The notes beneath the pieces were generated by a model. That model worked only from the letters and a program-made list of their open reading frames with translations, ran no database searches and was not told where the DNA came from. Positions 1 through 6,871 of a stretch of 6,871 bases of DNA are shown piece by piece; positions within the stretch are counted from its first letter, which is position 1; the number at the start of each line of letters is the position of its first letter. Source of the stretch: Pseudomonadota bacterium. Lineage in GTDB: Bacteria; Pseudomonadota; Gammaproteobacteria; Burkholderiales; Burkholderiaceae_B. Where the stretch lies: assembly GCA_023389535.1 (NCBI GenBank), contig JAEWEH010000149.1, positions 1 to 6,871 of the forward strand. Direction: 5' to 3'. The translations under genes were made by a program, and so were the position numbers.

Positions 1-49
1 GAACACAGCAACCGTCACAACGCCCCGCGTCAGCAGAGCAAGTCAACCA

Positions 50-1696
50 CTACATGCCGTTATAGACCGGCCCTTCACCGCCCTGCGGCGCTACCCAGAC
101 AATATTCTGAGTCGGATCCTTGATATCGCAGGTTTTACAGTGCACGCAATTCTGCGCATTGATCTGCAGCCGATCCTCGCCCGTGTCCGTCTTCACGAAT
201 TCGTACACGCCCGCCGGGCAATAACGCGCTTCCGGACCGCCATACTTGGCAAGGTTCACCGACACAGGGATGGACGGATCCTTCAGCGTCAGGTGCACAG
301 GTTCGTCTTCGTCATGATTCGTGTTCGAAATAAACACCGAGCTCAGGCGGTCGAAGGTGATTTTTCCATCAGGTTTGGGATACTCGATGCGCGCGCATTC
401 CGCCGCAGGCTGCAAACAGGCGTAATCCGGTTTCTTTCTATGCAAGGTCCACGGCATCTTGCCCTTGAGCAGCCATTGTTCGACGCCTGTCATCAAGGTC
501 GCGACGCTGCGGCCCTTCTTGAACCACTGCTTGAAGTTGCGCGCCTTGTTCAGTTCCGCATGCAGCCACGAGCTTTCGAACGCGGCGGGGTAAGCCACCA
601 GTTCATCGTGACTGCGTTCGGCGACCAGCGCCTCGAAGGCGGCTTCGGCCGCCAGCGCACCGCTTTTAATGGCAGAGTGGCTGCCTTTGATGCGGGACGC
701 ATTCAGCATGCCGGCTTCGCAGCCCACCATGACCCCGCCAGGGAAACAAAGCTTGGGTATCGACAGCAGGCCGCCCGCGGTCAATGAACGTGCGCCGTAC
801 GCAATGCGCTTGCCGCCTTCGAACGTTGGCCGGATGGCGGGGTGAGTTTTATAGCGCTGGAATTCTTCAAACGGGGACAGCCAGGGGTTGGCGTAATCCA
901 GGCCGACCACCAGGCCCACCGCCACCAGGTTGCCCGGCAGGTGATAAAGGAAAGAGCCGCCGTAGGTGTCGGAGTCCAGCGGCCAGCCGGCAGTGTGCAC
1001 CACCAGGCCGGGTTGCGATTGCGAAGGGTCGACTTCCCAGAGTTCCTTGATGCCTATGCCATAGCTTTGCGGGTCGCGGCCGGCGTCCAGCTTGTAACGG
1101 TCGATCAGCTGTCGGCCCAGTTGCCCGCGCGAGCCTTCCGCGAATACGGTATAGCGCGCATGCAGTTCCATGCCGGGTTGATAGTGGGCCGTGTGGCTGC
1201 CATCGCGCGCGACGCCCATGTCGCCGGTTGCCACGCCCTTGACCGCGCCAGCATCGGTGTACAGGATTTCCGTTGCCGCGAAGCCGGGGAACAAATCCAC
1301 GCCCAGCGCTTCGGCTTGTTCGCCCATCCAGCGCACAACATGGCCCAGCTGCACGATGTAGTTGCCGTGATTCTTGAAGCAGTCGGGCAGCAGCCAGTTG
1401 GGGGTGGCGCGTGCGCCTTTTTCGGACAGGAAGAGGAATTTGTCTTCAGTGACTTCGGTATGAAGCGGCGCGCCTTTTTCCTTCCAGTCGGGGATCAGCT
1501 CAGTCAGCGCATGGGGATCCATGACCGCGCCGGACAGAATGTGCGCGCCGACTTCCGCCCCCTTTTCCAGTACACAAACGCTGATGTCGTGTTCGCGCTG
1601 CGCAGCCAGTTGCTTCAGGCGTATTGCCGTCGCCAGGCCGGCCGGCCCCGCACCGACCACGACGACGTCATACTCCATTGATTCCCGTTCAGCCAT
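50..1696 (-). CDS. Electron transfer flavoprotein-ubiquinone oxidoreductase (ETF-QO)
   Basis: This 548-residue protein takes electrons from reduced electron transfer flavoprotein (fed by acyl-CoA and related dehydrogenases) and passes them to ubiquinone at the inner membrane. It is the bacterial counterpart of mitochondrial ETFDH, and the length is normal for bacterial members. The N-terminus has the FAD dinucleotide-binding glycine motif GAGPAG (residues 15-20) after a hydrophobic beta strand. A second FAD-contact stretch, FAEGSRG, lies at 185-191. The C-terminal ferredoxin-like domain keeps the four [4Fe-4S] cysteines: C493 in YCPAGVYEF, and C517, C520 and C523 in CVHCKTC. The typical C-terminal ending GGEGPVYNGM is intact. 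The start at 1696 is chosen over the Met at codon 7 because CGGAGA lies 7 nt upstream of it. The gene is divergent from the thioesterase and appears monocistronic on this side of the window. No frameshift or missing key residue is seen. The assignment is firm from motifs at both ends. Confidence 0.96.
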   Translation of the reverse strand: MAERESMEYDVVVVGAGPAGLATAIRLKQLAAQREHDISVCVLEKGAEVGAHILSGAVMDPHALTELIPDWKEKGAPLHTEVTEDKFLFLSEKGARATPNWLLPDCFKNHGNYIVQLGHVVRWMGEQAEALGVDLFPGFAATEILYTDAGAVKGVATGDMGVARDGSHTAHYQPGMELHARYTVFAEGSRGQLGRQLIDRYKLDAGRDPQSYGIGIKELWEVDPSQSQPGLVVHTAGWPLDSDTYGGSFLYHLPGNLVAVGLVVGLDYANPWLSPFEEFQRYKTHPAIRPTFEGGKRIAYGARSLTAGGLLSIPKLCFPGGVMVGCEAGMLNASRIKGSHSAIKSGALAAEAAFEALVAERSHDELVAYPAAFESSWLHAELNKARNFKQWFKKGRSVATLMTGVEQWLLKGKMPWTLHRKKPDYACLQPAAECARIEYPKPDGKITFDRLSSVFISNTNHDEDEPVHLTLKDPSIPVSVNLAKYGGPEARYCPAGVYEFVKTDTGEDRLQINAQNCVHCKTCDIKDPTQNIVWVAPQGGEGPVYNGM

Positions 1697-1703
1697 TCAC
1701 AGA

Positions 1704-1709
1704 TCTCCG
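1704..1709 (-). promoter_or_regulatory. Ribosome binding site of the ETF-QO gene
   Basis: On the minus strand this reads CGGAGA, 7 nt before the ATG at 1696. It decides the start in favour of the first of two nearby in-frame ATG codons (1696 rather than 1678). Confidence 0.7.
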
Positions 1710-1749
1710 TTATCTTGCATGCATTGCCGCCTACGGCCAATGGCGGTCA

Positions 1750-1755
1750 TTTATA
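1750..1755 (-). promoter_or_regulatory. Candidate -10 element for the ETF-QO gene
   Basis: The only strongly AT-rich stretch in the divergent gap (about 1749-1763) reads TATAAA on the minus strand, about 54 nt before the start codon. An overlapping TATATA is an alternative. No good -35 hexamer is visible at 16-18 nt, so the promoter may need an activator or use another site. This is an inference from composition and position only. Confidence 0.3.
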
Positions 1756-1812
1756 TATTTAAGAGGCCAATTGTATTGCAGTCTGTGCCGGCTTGGGCTG
1801 CAGCCGTCACGC

Positions 1813-1818
1813 TATACT
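1813..1818 (+). promoter_or_regulatory. Candidate -10 element for the thioesterase gene
   Basis: TATACT matches the sigma70 -10 consensus at five of six positions and lies 45 nt before the thioesterase ATG. The nearest -35-like hexamer, TTGGGC at 1793-1798, leaves only a 14-nt spacer, so the -35 is poor. A perfect 10-bp palindrome, GGCTGCAGCC at 1796-1805, sits in the spacer and could be an operator or chance. Confidence 0.35.
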
Positions 1819-1863
1819 GCCTGCTGCGGCAGTTTGTACCGGGCATTCTTCAGAGATCGGATT

Positions 1864-2295
1864 ATGGATACGTCTTGCGAACTTGCGGTGGGCGGTGAAT
1901 TTCGTTGCACCATCCCCGTGCGTTGGGGTGATATGGATGCCCTGCGGCATGTCAACAATGCCGTGTATTTCCGCTATTTCGAAGAGGCGCGCGTGCAGAT
2001 GTTCGAACAGGCGGGGATAGGGCCCGCGTGCGGGCGGGCCACCATCGTTGCGCATACCTCATGCGACTTCATCCAGCCTATCATTTATCCGGCCACGGTG
2101 GTGCTTACGCAGACGGTAAAGCGCATCGGCCGCAGCAGCCTTGAAATCGAAAGCCTGATGGAATGCCAGGCGAAGCCCGATATACTTTACGCCAAGGGGC
2201 GGTATGTCATGGTGCTGGCCGATAGCATCACGGGCAAGCCCGTGCCATGGACTTCTGCCGAGCTCGCCCGGCTGCATGCCGTGCTCAGCCATTGA
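1864..2295 (+). CDS. Acyl-CoA thioesterase, 4HBT/YbgC-like hotdog family
   Basis: This 143-residue single-domain protein should hydrolyse an acyl-CoA thioester to free acid and CoA in the cytoplasm. Its length is typical of the 4-hydroxybenzoyl-CoA thioesterase/YbgC-type hotdog family. The N-terminal signature is clear: RWGDMDA at residues 20-26, then HVNNAVYFRYFEEAR at 29-43, the start of the long hotdog helix. D25 is the second Asp of GDMD and aligns with catalytic Asp17 of Pseudomonas 4-hydroxybenzoyl-CoA thioesterase (GDCDP). The frame stays open upstream to 1624, but those residues do not resemble the family and the candidate promoter lies inside them, so ATG 1864 is preferred. The Shine-Dalgarno is weak (AGAGA around 1852-1856). 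The gene is divergent from ETF-QO and lies upstream of scoAB in the same direction. The substrate cannot be read from the sequence; the neighbours suggest a short-chain or 3-oxo acyl-CoA, which is inference. Confidence 0.85.
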   Translation: MDTSCELAVGGEFRCTIPVRWGDMDALRHVNNAVYFRYFEEARVQMFEQAGIGPACGRATIVAHTSCDFIQPIIYPATVVLTQTVKRIGRSSLEIESLMECQAKPDILYAKGRYVMVLADSITGKPVPWTSAELARLHAVLSH

Positions 2296-2324
2296 CCGCC
2301 GGATATTGCCGTGCCACTGATTTG

Positions 2325-2330
2325 TATGAT
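2325..2330 (+). promoter_or_regulatory. Candidate -10 element for scoAB
   Basis: TATGAT matches the -10 consensus at five of six positions, 86 nt before the scoA start. The TTG-type hexamers upstream (TTGACC at 2292, TTGCCG at 2306) are at unsuitable distances of 27 and 13 nt, so no convincing -35 is seen. Transcription from here would give a leader of about 80 nt that includes the stem-loop at 2360-2385. Confidence 0.28.
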
Positions 2331-2359
2331 GTTGTTCTTTGTTTGATTCGCCTCATTAC

Positions 2360-2385
2360 GGCGCCGCGTGCATGCGCGCGGCGCC
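2360..2385 (+). other. GC-rich stem-loop in the scoAB leader
   Basis: A perfect 9-bp inverted repeat, GGCGCCGCG (2360-2368) and CGCGGCGCC (2377-2385), encloses an 8-nt loop. No run of T follows (ACAACATG), so it is not an intrinsic terminator. It lies 31 nt before the scoA start, between the candidate promoter and the ribosome binding site, and so would be in the 5' untranslated region of the operon if the promoter call is right. It could be a DNA operator, an mRNA-stabilising element, or the 3' end structure of the thioesterase transcript. The structure is seen; the role is unknown. Confidence 0.55.
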
Positions 2386-2403
2386 ACAACATGAAACTTG
2401 AAT

Positions 2404-2408
2404 AAGGA
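2404..2408 (+). promoter_or_regulatory. Ribosome binding site of scoA
   Basis: AAGGA lies 8 nt before ATG 2417. An alternative in-frame ATG at 2408 overlaps this element and has no Shine-Dalgarno of its own, so the downstream start is preferred. Confidence 0.6.
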
Positions 2409-2416
2409 TGGGAGTG

Positions 2417-3124
2417 ATGGATAAAGTTTACGCGAGTGCTGAAGCGGCGCTCAAGGACGTCGTCGCTGACGGCCAGACCATAGCGGTGGGTGGATTCGGC
2501 CTTTGCGGCATTCCCGAAGCGCTGATTGCGGCGCTGCGGGATTCTGGCGTACAGAACCTGACCTGCGTCAGCAACAATGCCGGCGTAGACGGCTTCGGCC
2601 TGGGCCAACTGCTCGAAACCCGCCAGATCAAGAAGATGATCGCTTCCTACGTGGGCGAGAACAAGGAATTCGAGCGGCAATACCTGGCGGGCGAGCTGGA
2701 ACTGGAATTTACACCGCAGGGTACGCTGGCTGAAAAACTGCGCGCCGGCGGCGCCGGCATCCCGGCCTTCTTTACCCGCACGGGCGTGGGCACCATCGTG
2801 GCCGACGGCAAGGAAGTGCGGGAGTTCGACGGCGAACAATACGTCATGGAGCGCTCCATCGTCGCCGACGTATCCCTGGTCAAGGCGCACAAGGCCGACC
2901 GCAGCGGCAACCTGCAGTTCCGCAAAACGGCACGCAACTTCAACCCGAACGTCGCCATGGCGGGCAAGATCACCATAGTCGAGGTCGAGGAAGTGGTCGA
3001 AACCGGCGCGTTCGATCCCGACCAGATCCATCTGCCGGGCATCTATGTGCATCGCATCGTGCTGAACGCCAACCCCGAGAAACGCATAGAACAGCGCACC
3101 GTCCGCGCTGCACAAGGAGCTTAA
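2417..3124 (+). CDS. scoA: 3-oxoacid (succinyl-CoA:acetoacetate) CoA-transferase subunit A
   Basis: ScoA is the CoA-binding alpha half of a two-subunit class I CoA-transferase. With ScoB it moves CoA from succinyl-CoA to acetoacetate, giving acetoacetyl-CoA for thiolysis or polyester synthesis. From ATG 2417 it is 235 residues, normal for the family. Residues 18-33 match the CoA-transferase signature 1 pattern: D18-G19, a hydrophobic triplet, G25-G26-F27, G31 and P33. The C-terminal [10 protein letters not shown] is characteristic of SCOT-type A subunits as I recall them, which favours scoA over pcaI (3-oxoadipate) or atoD, although substrate cannot be proved from motifs. If translation began at ATG 2408 the protein would gain only three residues. 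The stop is 2 nt before scoB, indicating one transcript and probable translational coupling. No anomalies are seen. Confidence 0.92.
   Translation: MDKVYASAEAALKDVVADGQTIAVGGFGLCGIPEALIAALRDSGVQNLTCVSNNAGVDGFGLGQLLETRQIKKMIASYVGENKEFERQYLAGELELEFTPQGTLAEKLRAGGAGIPAFFTRTGVGTIVADGKEVREFDGEQYVMERSIVADVSLVKAHKADRSGNLQFRKTARNFNPNVAMAGKITIVEVEEVVETGAFDPDQIHLPGIYVHRIVLNANPEKRIEQRTVRAAQGA
3114..3119 (+). promoter_or_regulatory. Ribosome binding site of scoB
   Basis: AAGGAG, near the consensus, lies 7 nt before the scoB ATG and inside the last codons of scoA. It is the strongest Shine-Dalgarno in the window. Confidence 0.8.
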
Positions 3125-3126
3125 TC

Positions 3127-3786
3127 ATGGCCTGGACTCGTGACGAAATGGCGGCCCGCGCCGCGCGCGAACTGCAAGACGGTTTTTATGTGAACCTGGG
3201 CATCGGTCTGCCCACGCTGGTGGCGAACCACGTCCCCGCGGGCATCGAGGTCTGGCTGCAATCCGAGAACGGCTTGCTGGGTATCGGGCCCTTTCCGACC
3301 GAAGATGAAATCGATGCGGACCTGATCAACGCCGGCAAGCAAACCATCACCACCTTGCCGGGGTCGTCCATCTTCGCCTCCGCGGATTCCTTCGCGATGA
3401 TACGTGGCGGCAAGATCAATATCGCCATCCTGGGCGCCATGCAGGTATCCCAGAAGGGCGATCTGGCCAACTGGATGATCCCCGGCAAGATGATCAAGGG
3501 CATGGGCGGCGCCATGGACCTGGTGGCGGGCGTGGGCAAGGTCGTGGTGCTGATGGAGCACGTGGCACGCAAGAAAGACGGCACGGAAGACCTGAAGATC
3601 CTGCCCGAGTGCACCTTGCCGCTGACCGGTGTGGGCGTGGTGGACCTGATCATCACCGACCTGGGCGTGATGGAGGTGGGCGAGGACGGCCTGAAACTGA
3701 TCGAGCTGGCGCCCGGCGTAAGCGTGGAAGAGATCCAGGCGAAGACCGGCGCGGCCCTGGACGTATCCGCGGTCGCCGCCGCTTGA
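3127..3786 (+). CDS. scoB: 3-oxoacid (succinyl-CoA:acetoacetate) CoA-transferase subunit B
   Basis: ScoB is the catalytic beta half of the CoA-transferase. At 219 residues it has normal family length. The signature 2 motif LQSENGLLG is at residues 44-52, and E47 within SENG is the glutamate that forms the covalent glutamyl-CoA intermediate in this family. The glycine-rich stretch GIGLPTLVA (25-33) and the segment [20 protein letters not shown] (around 82-101) are typical of the subunit. It begins 2 nt after scoA with its own strong AAGGAG, so the two subunits should be made from one mRNA in near-equal amounts. It is followed by two stem-loops, the second an intrinsic terminator, which marks the operon end. 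Substrate assignment follows scoA; a 3-oxoadipate transferase is the main alternative, made less likely by the absence of other aromatic catabolism genes here. Confidence 0.93.
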   Translation: MAWTRDEMAARAARELQDGFYVNLGIGLPTLVANHVPAGIEVWLQSENGLLGIGPFPTEDEIDADLINAGKQTITTLPGSSIFASADSFAMIRGGKINIAILGAMQVSQKGDLANWMIPGKMIKGMGGAMDLVAGVGKVVVLMEHVARKKDGTEDLKILPECTLPLTGVGVVDLIITDLGVMEVGEDGLKLIELAPGVSVEEIQAKTGAALDVSAVAAA

Positions 3787-3807
3787 TGGCCCGGCCTTAA
3801 GCTGCGG

Positions 3808-3845
3808 TTGCCCGCCATGCGCCGTCTTCGGCCTGCGGCGGGCAA
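3808..3845 (+). other. Stem-loop downstream of scoB, first of two
   Basis: TTGCCCGCC (3808-3816) and GGCGGGCAA (3837-3845) form a perfect 9-bp stem. An inner GCCG/CGGC stem (3821-3824 with 3829-3832) extends it across a short mismatched region. No T-run follows, so alone it is not an intrinsic terminator. It begins 22 nt after the scoB stop and could protect the scoAB mRNA 3' end or cause pausing before the true terminator 27 nt further on. The structure is seen; the function is inferred. Confidence 0.55.
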
Positions 3846-3871
3846 GGACCCCCGCAAGCGACATGAAACTC

Positions 3872-3908
3872 GGCGTCCGGCCTACTCATGGCGGGCGCCT
3901 TTTTATTT
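3872..3908 (+). terminator. Intrinsic terminator of the scoAB operon
   Basis: GGCGTCC (3872-3878) pairs with GGGCGCC (3893-3899, one G-T wobble). After one bulged G, GCC (3880-3882) pairs with GGC (3890-3892), closing a 7-nt loop. The stem is followed directly by TTTTTATTT (3900-3908). This is a complete Rho-independent terminator for transcripts running rightward. It ends only 9 nt before the GTG start of the aminopeptidase gene, and its loop contains the in-frame ATG at 3888, which argues against that ATG being the start. Confidence 0.8.
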
Positions 3909-3917
3909 GGAAATATC

Positions 3918-5711
3918 GTGAGCTCCAACTTGTACGCCCAACGTATCCAGCATTTGCGCGCCGCCATGGCGGCGCGCAATATAGATGCCTGTGTGGTCGT
4001 GTCATCCGACCCGCACTTGTCGGAATATCTGCCCGACCACTGGCAAGGCCGGCGTTGGCTCAGCGGCTTTGACGGATCGGCTGGCACGCTGGTGATCGCG
4101 GATAGTTTTGCCGGCTTGTGGACGGACAGCCGCTACTGGGAACAAGCCGACCAGGACTTGGCAGGCACGGGCATTGTCACCATGCGCGCCGGCGCACCGG
4201 ACGTGCCGGGCCCGGCGTCTTGGCTGGCCGATCACCTGCCTGCGGGCGCCGCCATCAACATCGATGGCAAGGTGCTGGCGGCGCAGGCGCAGCGTCAATG
4301 GCAATCGTCGCTGGCGGACAAGGGCATGCGTCTGGTCACGGATGTGGATGTGCTGGCCGATGTGTGGACAGATCGTCCGCCGTTGCCGCAGGGCAGGGTG
4401 TTCGAGCATTTGCCGCCCTTCGCCTGCCGCAGCAGGGCGCAGAACCTTGCCTCGGTAAGGCAGGCCATGCAGGAGTGCAAGGCCGATTGGCACTGGTTGT
4501 CTTCTTTGGACGATATCGCCTGGCTGTTTAACCTGCGCGGCGATGATGTCTCGTACAACCCGGTATTCCTGGCACATGCCCTGATCGGGCGTGATAGCGC
4601 CAGGCTGTTTGTTGCACGGGGCAAACTGGACGATGGTCTGGTCTCCGCGCTGGCCGGCGACGGGATCGCGGTCGAGCCTTACGAGCAGGCGGGTGCCGCG
4701 CTGGCGGGCCTGGCGCAAGGACAGACCCTGCTGTTCGATCCGGCACGCACGACGGTCGGCACACTGGAAGCCGCATCATCCGTCAGCAAGACCGAAGCGA
4801 TCAATCCCAGCCAATTGCTGAAGGCGCGCAAGAATGCGGCTGAAATCGACAACATCCGGCGCAGCATGGAGCAGGACGGCGCGGCCTTGTGTGAATTCTT
4901 CGCGTGGTTCGAATCCGTGCAAGGCAGGCAAGCCGTGACGGAACTCGACATCGACGAGCATATCACCGCGGCGCGCGCCCGCCGCCCGCATTTCCTTACG
5001 CCCAGTTTCGGCACCATCGCCGCCTACAACGCCAACGGCGCCATGCCGCATTACCATGCCACACCGCAATCGCATGCACTGATCGAAGGCGATGGCCTGC
5101 TGTTGATCGATTCCGGCGGCCAGTATCTGGGCGGCACGACCGACATCACCCGCGTCGTGCCGGTAGGGCAGCCCAGTACCGAGCAAAAGGACGACTACAC
5201 CGCAGTGCTGAAGGGCATGATCGCGCTGTCGCTGGCGGTATTTCCGCGCGGTACGCTATCGCCCATGCTGGATACCATTGCCCGCATGCCTATCTGGCAG
5301 ACCGGAGCGGATTACGGGCATGGCACGGGGCACGGGGTGGGCTATTTCCTGAACGTCCACGAAGGGCCGCAATCCATTGCTTATCGCGCCACACTCAACC
5401 CCCATATGGCGATGGAGCCGGGCATGGTGACGTCCAACGAACCCGGCCTTTACCGGCCCGGCAAGTGGGGCATACGTATCGAAAACCTGGTGCTTGCCGT
5501 GCCCGCGGTGGAAACGGAATTTGGCGAATTTCTGAAGTTCGAAACACTGACGCTGTGCCCCATCGATACGCGTTGCATACAATTGCAAGGTCTTGCGGCA
5601 CATGAACGTGACTGGCTGAATGGCTATCACGCCGAAGTCCGCGCGCGCCTTCTGCCACTGGTCGGGGGCCCGGCCAGGGATTGGCTGCTGGAGCGCACGG
5701 AATCGGTTTGA
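3918..5711 (+). CDS. Xaa-Pro aminopeptidase, long three-domain M24B form
   Basis: This metallopeptidase removes the N-terminal residue from peptides whose second residue is proline, in the cytoplasm (no signal peptide is seen). From GTG 3918 it is 597 residues, matching the long XPNPEP1-like form rather than the roughly 440-residue E. coli PepP. Two creatinase-type N domains (roughly 1-300) precede the M24 catalytic domain and a short C-terminal M24 extension (about 535-597). All five metal ligands are present: D398, D409, H472, E508 and E522. The catalytic histidines H378, H468 and H481, in HYHAT and HGTGHGVGYFLNVHEGP, are also present. GTG is chosen because the only upstream ATG (3888) lies in the terminator loop and family similarity starts at about NLYAQRIQHLRAAM; GGAA at 3909-3912 is a weak Shine-Dalgarno. 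ATG 3966 is a less likely alternative. No clear promoter of its own was found. Confidence 0.92.
   Translation: MSSNLYAQRIQHLRAAMAARNIDACVVVSSDPHLSEYLPDHWQGRRWLSGFDGSAGTLVIADSFAGLWTDSRYWEQADQDLAGTGIVTMRAGAPDVPGPASWLADHLPAGAAINIDGKVLAAQAQRQWQSSLADKGMRLVTDVDVLADVWTDRPPLPQGRVFEHLPPFACRSRAQNLASVRQAMQECKADWHWLSSLDDIAWLFNLRGDDVSYNPVFLAHALIGRDSARLFVARGKLDDGLVSALAGDGIAVEPYEQAGAALAGLAQGQTLLFDPARTTVGTLEAASSVSKTEAINPSQLLKARKNAAEIDNIRRSMEQDGAALCEFFAWFESVQGRQAVTELDIDEHITAARARRPHFLTPSFGTIAAYNANGAMPHYHATPQSHALIEGDGLLLIDSGGQYLGGTTDITRVVPVGQPSTEQKDDYTAVLKGMIALSLAVFPRGTLSPMLDTIARMPIWQTGADYGHGTGHGVGYFLNVHEGPQSIAYRATLNPHMAMEPGMVTSNEPGLYRPGKWGIRIENLVLAVPAVETEFGEFLKFETLTLCPIDTRCIQLQGLAAHERDWLNGYHAEVRARLLPLVGGPARDWLLERTESV

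Positions 5712-6871
<1,160 letters not shown>

Noticed and set aside
1..49. Possible terminator of the ETF-QO gene at the left edge
   Set aside because: No stem with a T-run was found on the minus strand in the 49 bases present; the terminator, if any, is outside the window.
842..1681. Long plus-strand open frame opposite the ETF-QO gene
   Set aside because: It is the mirror of a GC-rich, strongly supported coding gene, has low-complexity composition and no recognisable motif.
1624..1863. N-terminal extension of the thioesterase frame upstream of ATG 1864
   Set aside because: The extra residues overlap the ETF-QO gene and the candidate promoter and do not resemble hotdog proteins.
2740..2762. 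GC-rich palindrome (GCCGGCGGCGCCGGC) inside scoA
   Set aside because: It encodes a Gly/Ala-rich conserved stretch, and such palindromes are expected from GC-biased codon use.
2285..3115. 276-codon minus-strand open frame opposite scoA
   Set aside because: It is an antisense shadow of a gene that carries a full CoA-transferase signature.
2389..3870. The 10-mer ACATGAAACT occurring before scoA (2389) and after scoB (3861)
   Set aside because: In a window of this size many 10-base matches are expected by chance, and the flanks do not match.

Overview
The window looks like ordinary chromosomal DNA of a GC-rich betaproteobacterium, most likely a Burkholderiales member such as an Alcaligenaceae relative of Bordetella or Achromobacter. 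That placement is an inference from the protein sequences recalled from memory (for example the PyrG region around residues 126-150 and the ScoA/ScoB wording), from GC-rich third codon positions, and from the ubiquinone-linked metabolism. No database search was run. There is no transposase, integrase, tRNA, rRNA, CRISPR array or other sign of a mobile or accessory region.

Layout from left to right: an electron transfer flavoprotein-ubiquinone oxidoreductase gene on the minus strand (50-1696); a 167-bp divergent promoter region; a small hotdog-fold acyl-CoA thioesterase on the plus strand (1864-2295); a leader with a very GC-rich stem-loop; the two-gene operon scoA-scoB for 3-oxoacid CoA-transferase (2417-3786); two successive stem-loops, the second a textbook intrinsic terminator; a long three-domain Xaa-Pro aminopeptidase with a probable GTG start (3918-5711); another stem-loop; and the first 345 codons of pyrG, CTP synthase (5835 to the window edge).

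The first four genes fit together in acyl-CoA and ketone-body metabolism. ETF-QO passes electrons from acyl-CoA dehydrogenases to ubiquinone. The thioesterase releases free acid and CoA from an acyl-CoA. ScoAB activates acetoacetate with CoA taken from succinyl-CoA. The aminopeptidase (proline peptide turnover) and pyrG (UTP to CTP) are separate housekeeping functions.

I do not see a new biological system. The points worth a second look are in the non-coding gaps. The scoAB terminator lies immediately before, and its loop contains an upstream ATG of, the aminopeptidase gene, so that gene may be expressed by read-through. The pyrG leader has a TATAAT box followed by ATTTCCC, a GC-rich hairpin where a Shine-Dalgarno would be, no visible Shine-Dalgarno, and a four-codon upstream ORF whose stop overlaps the pyrG start.
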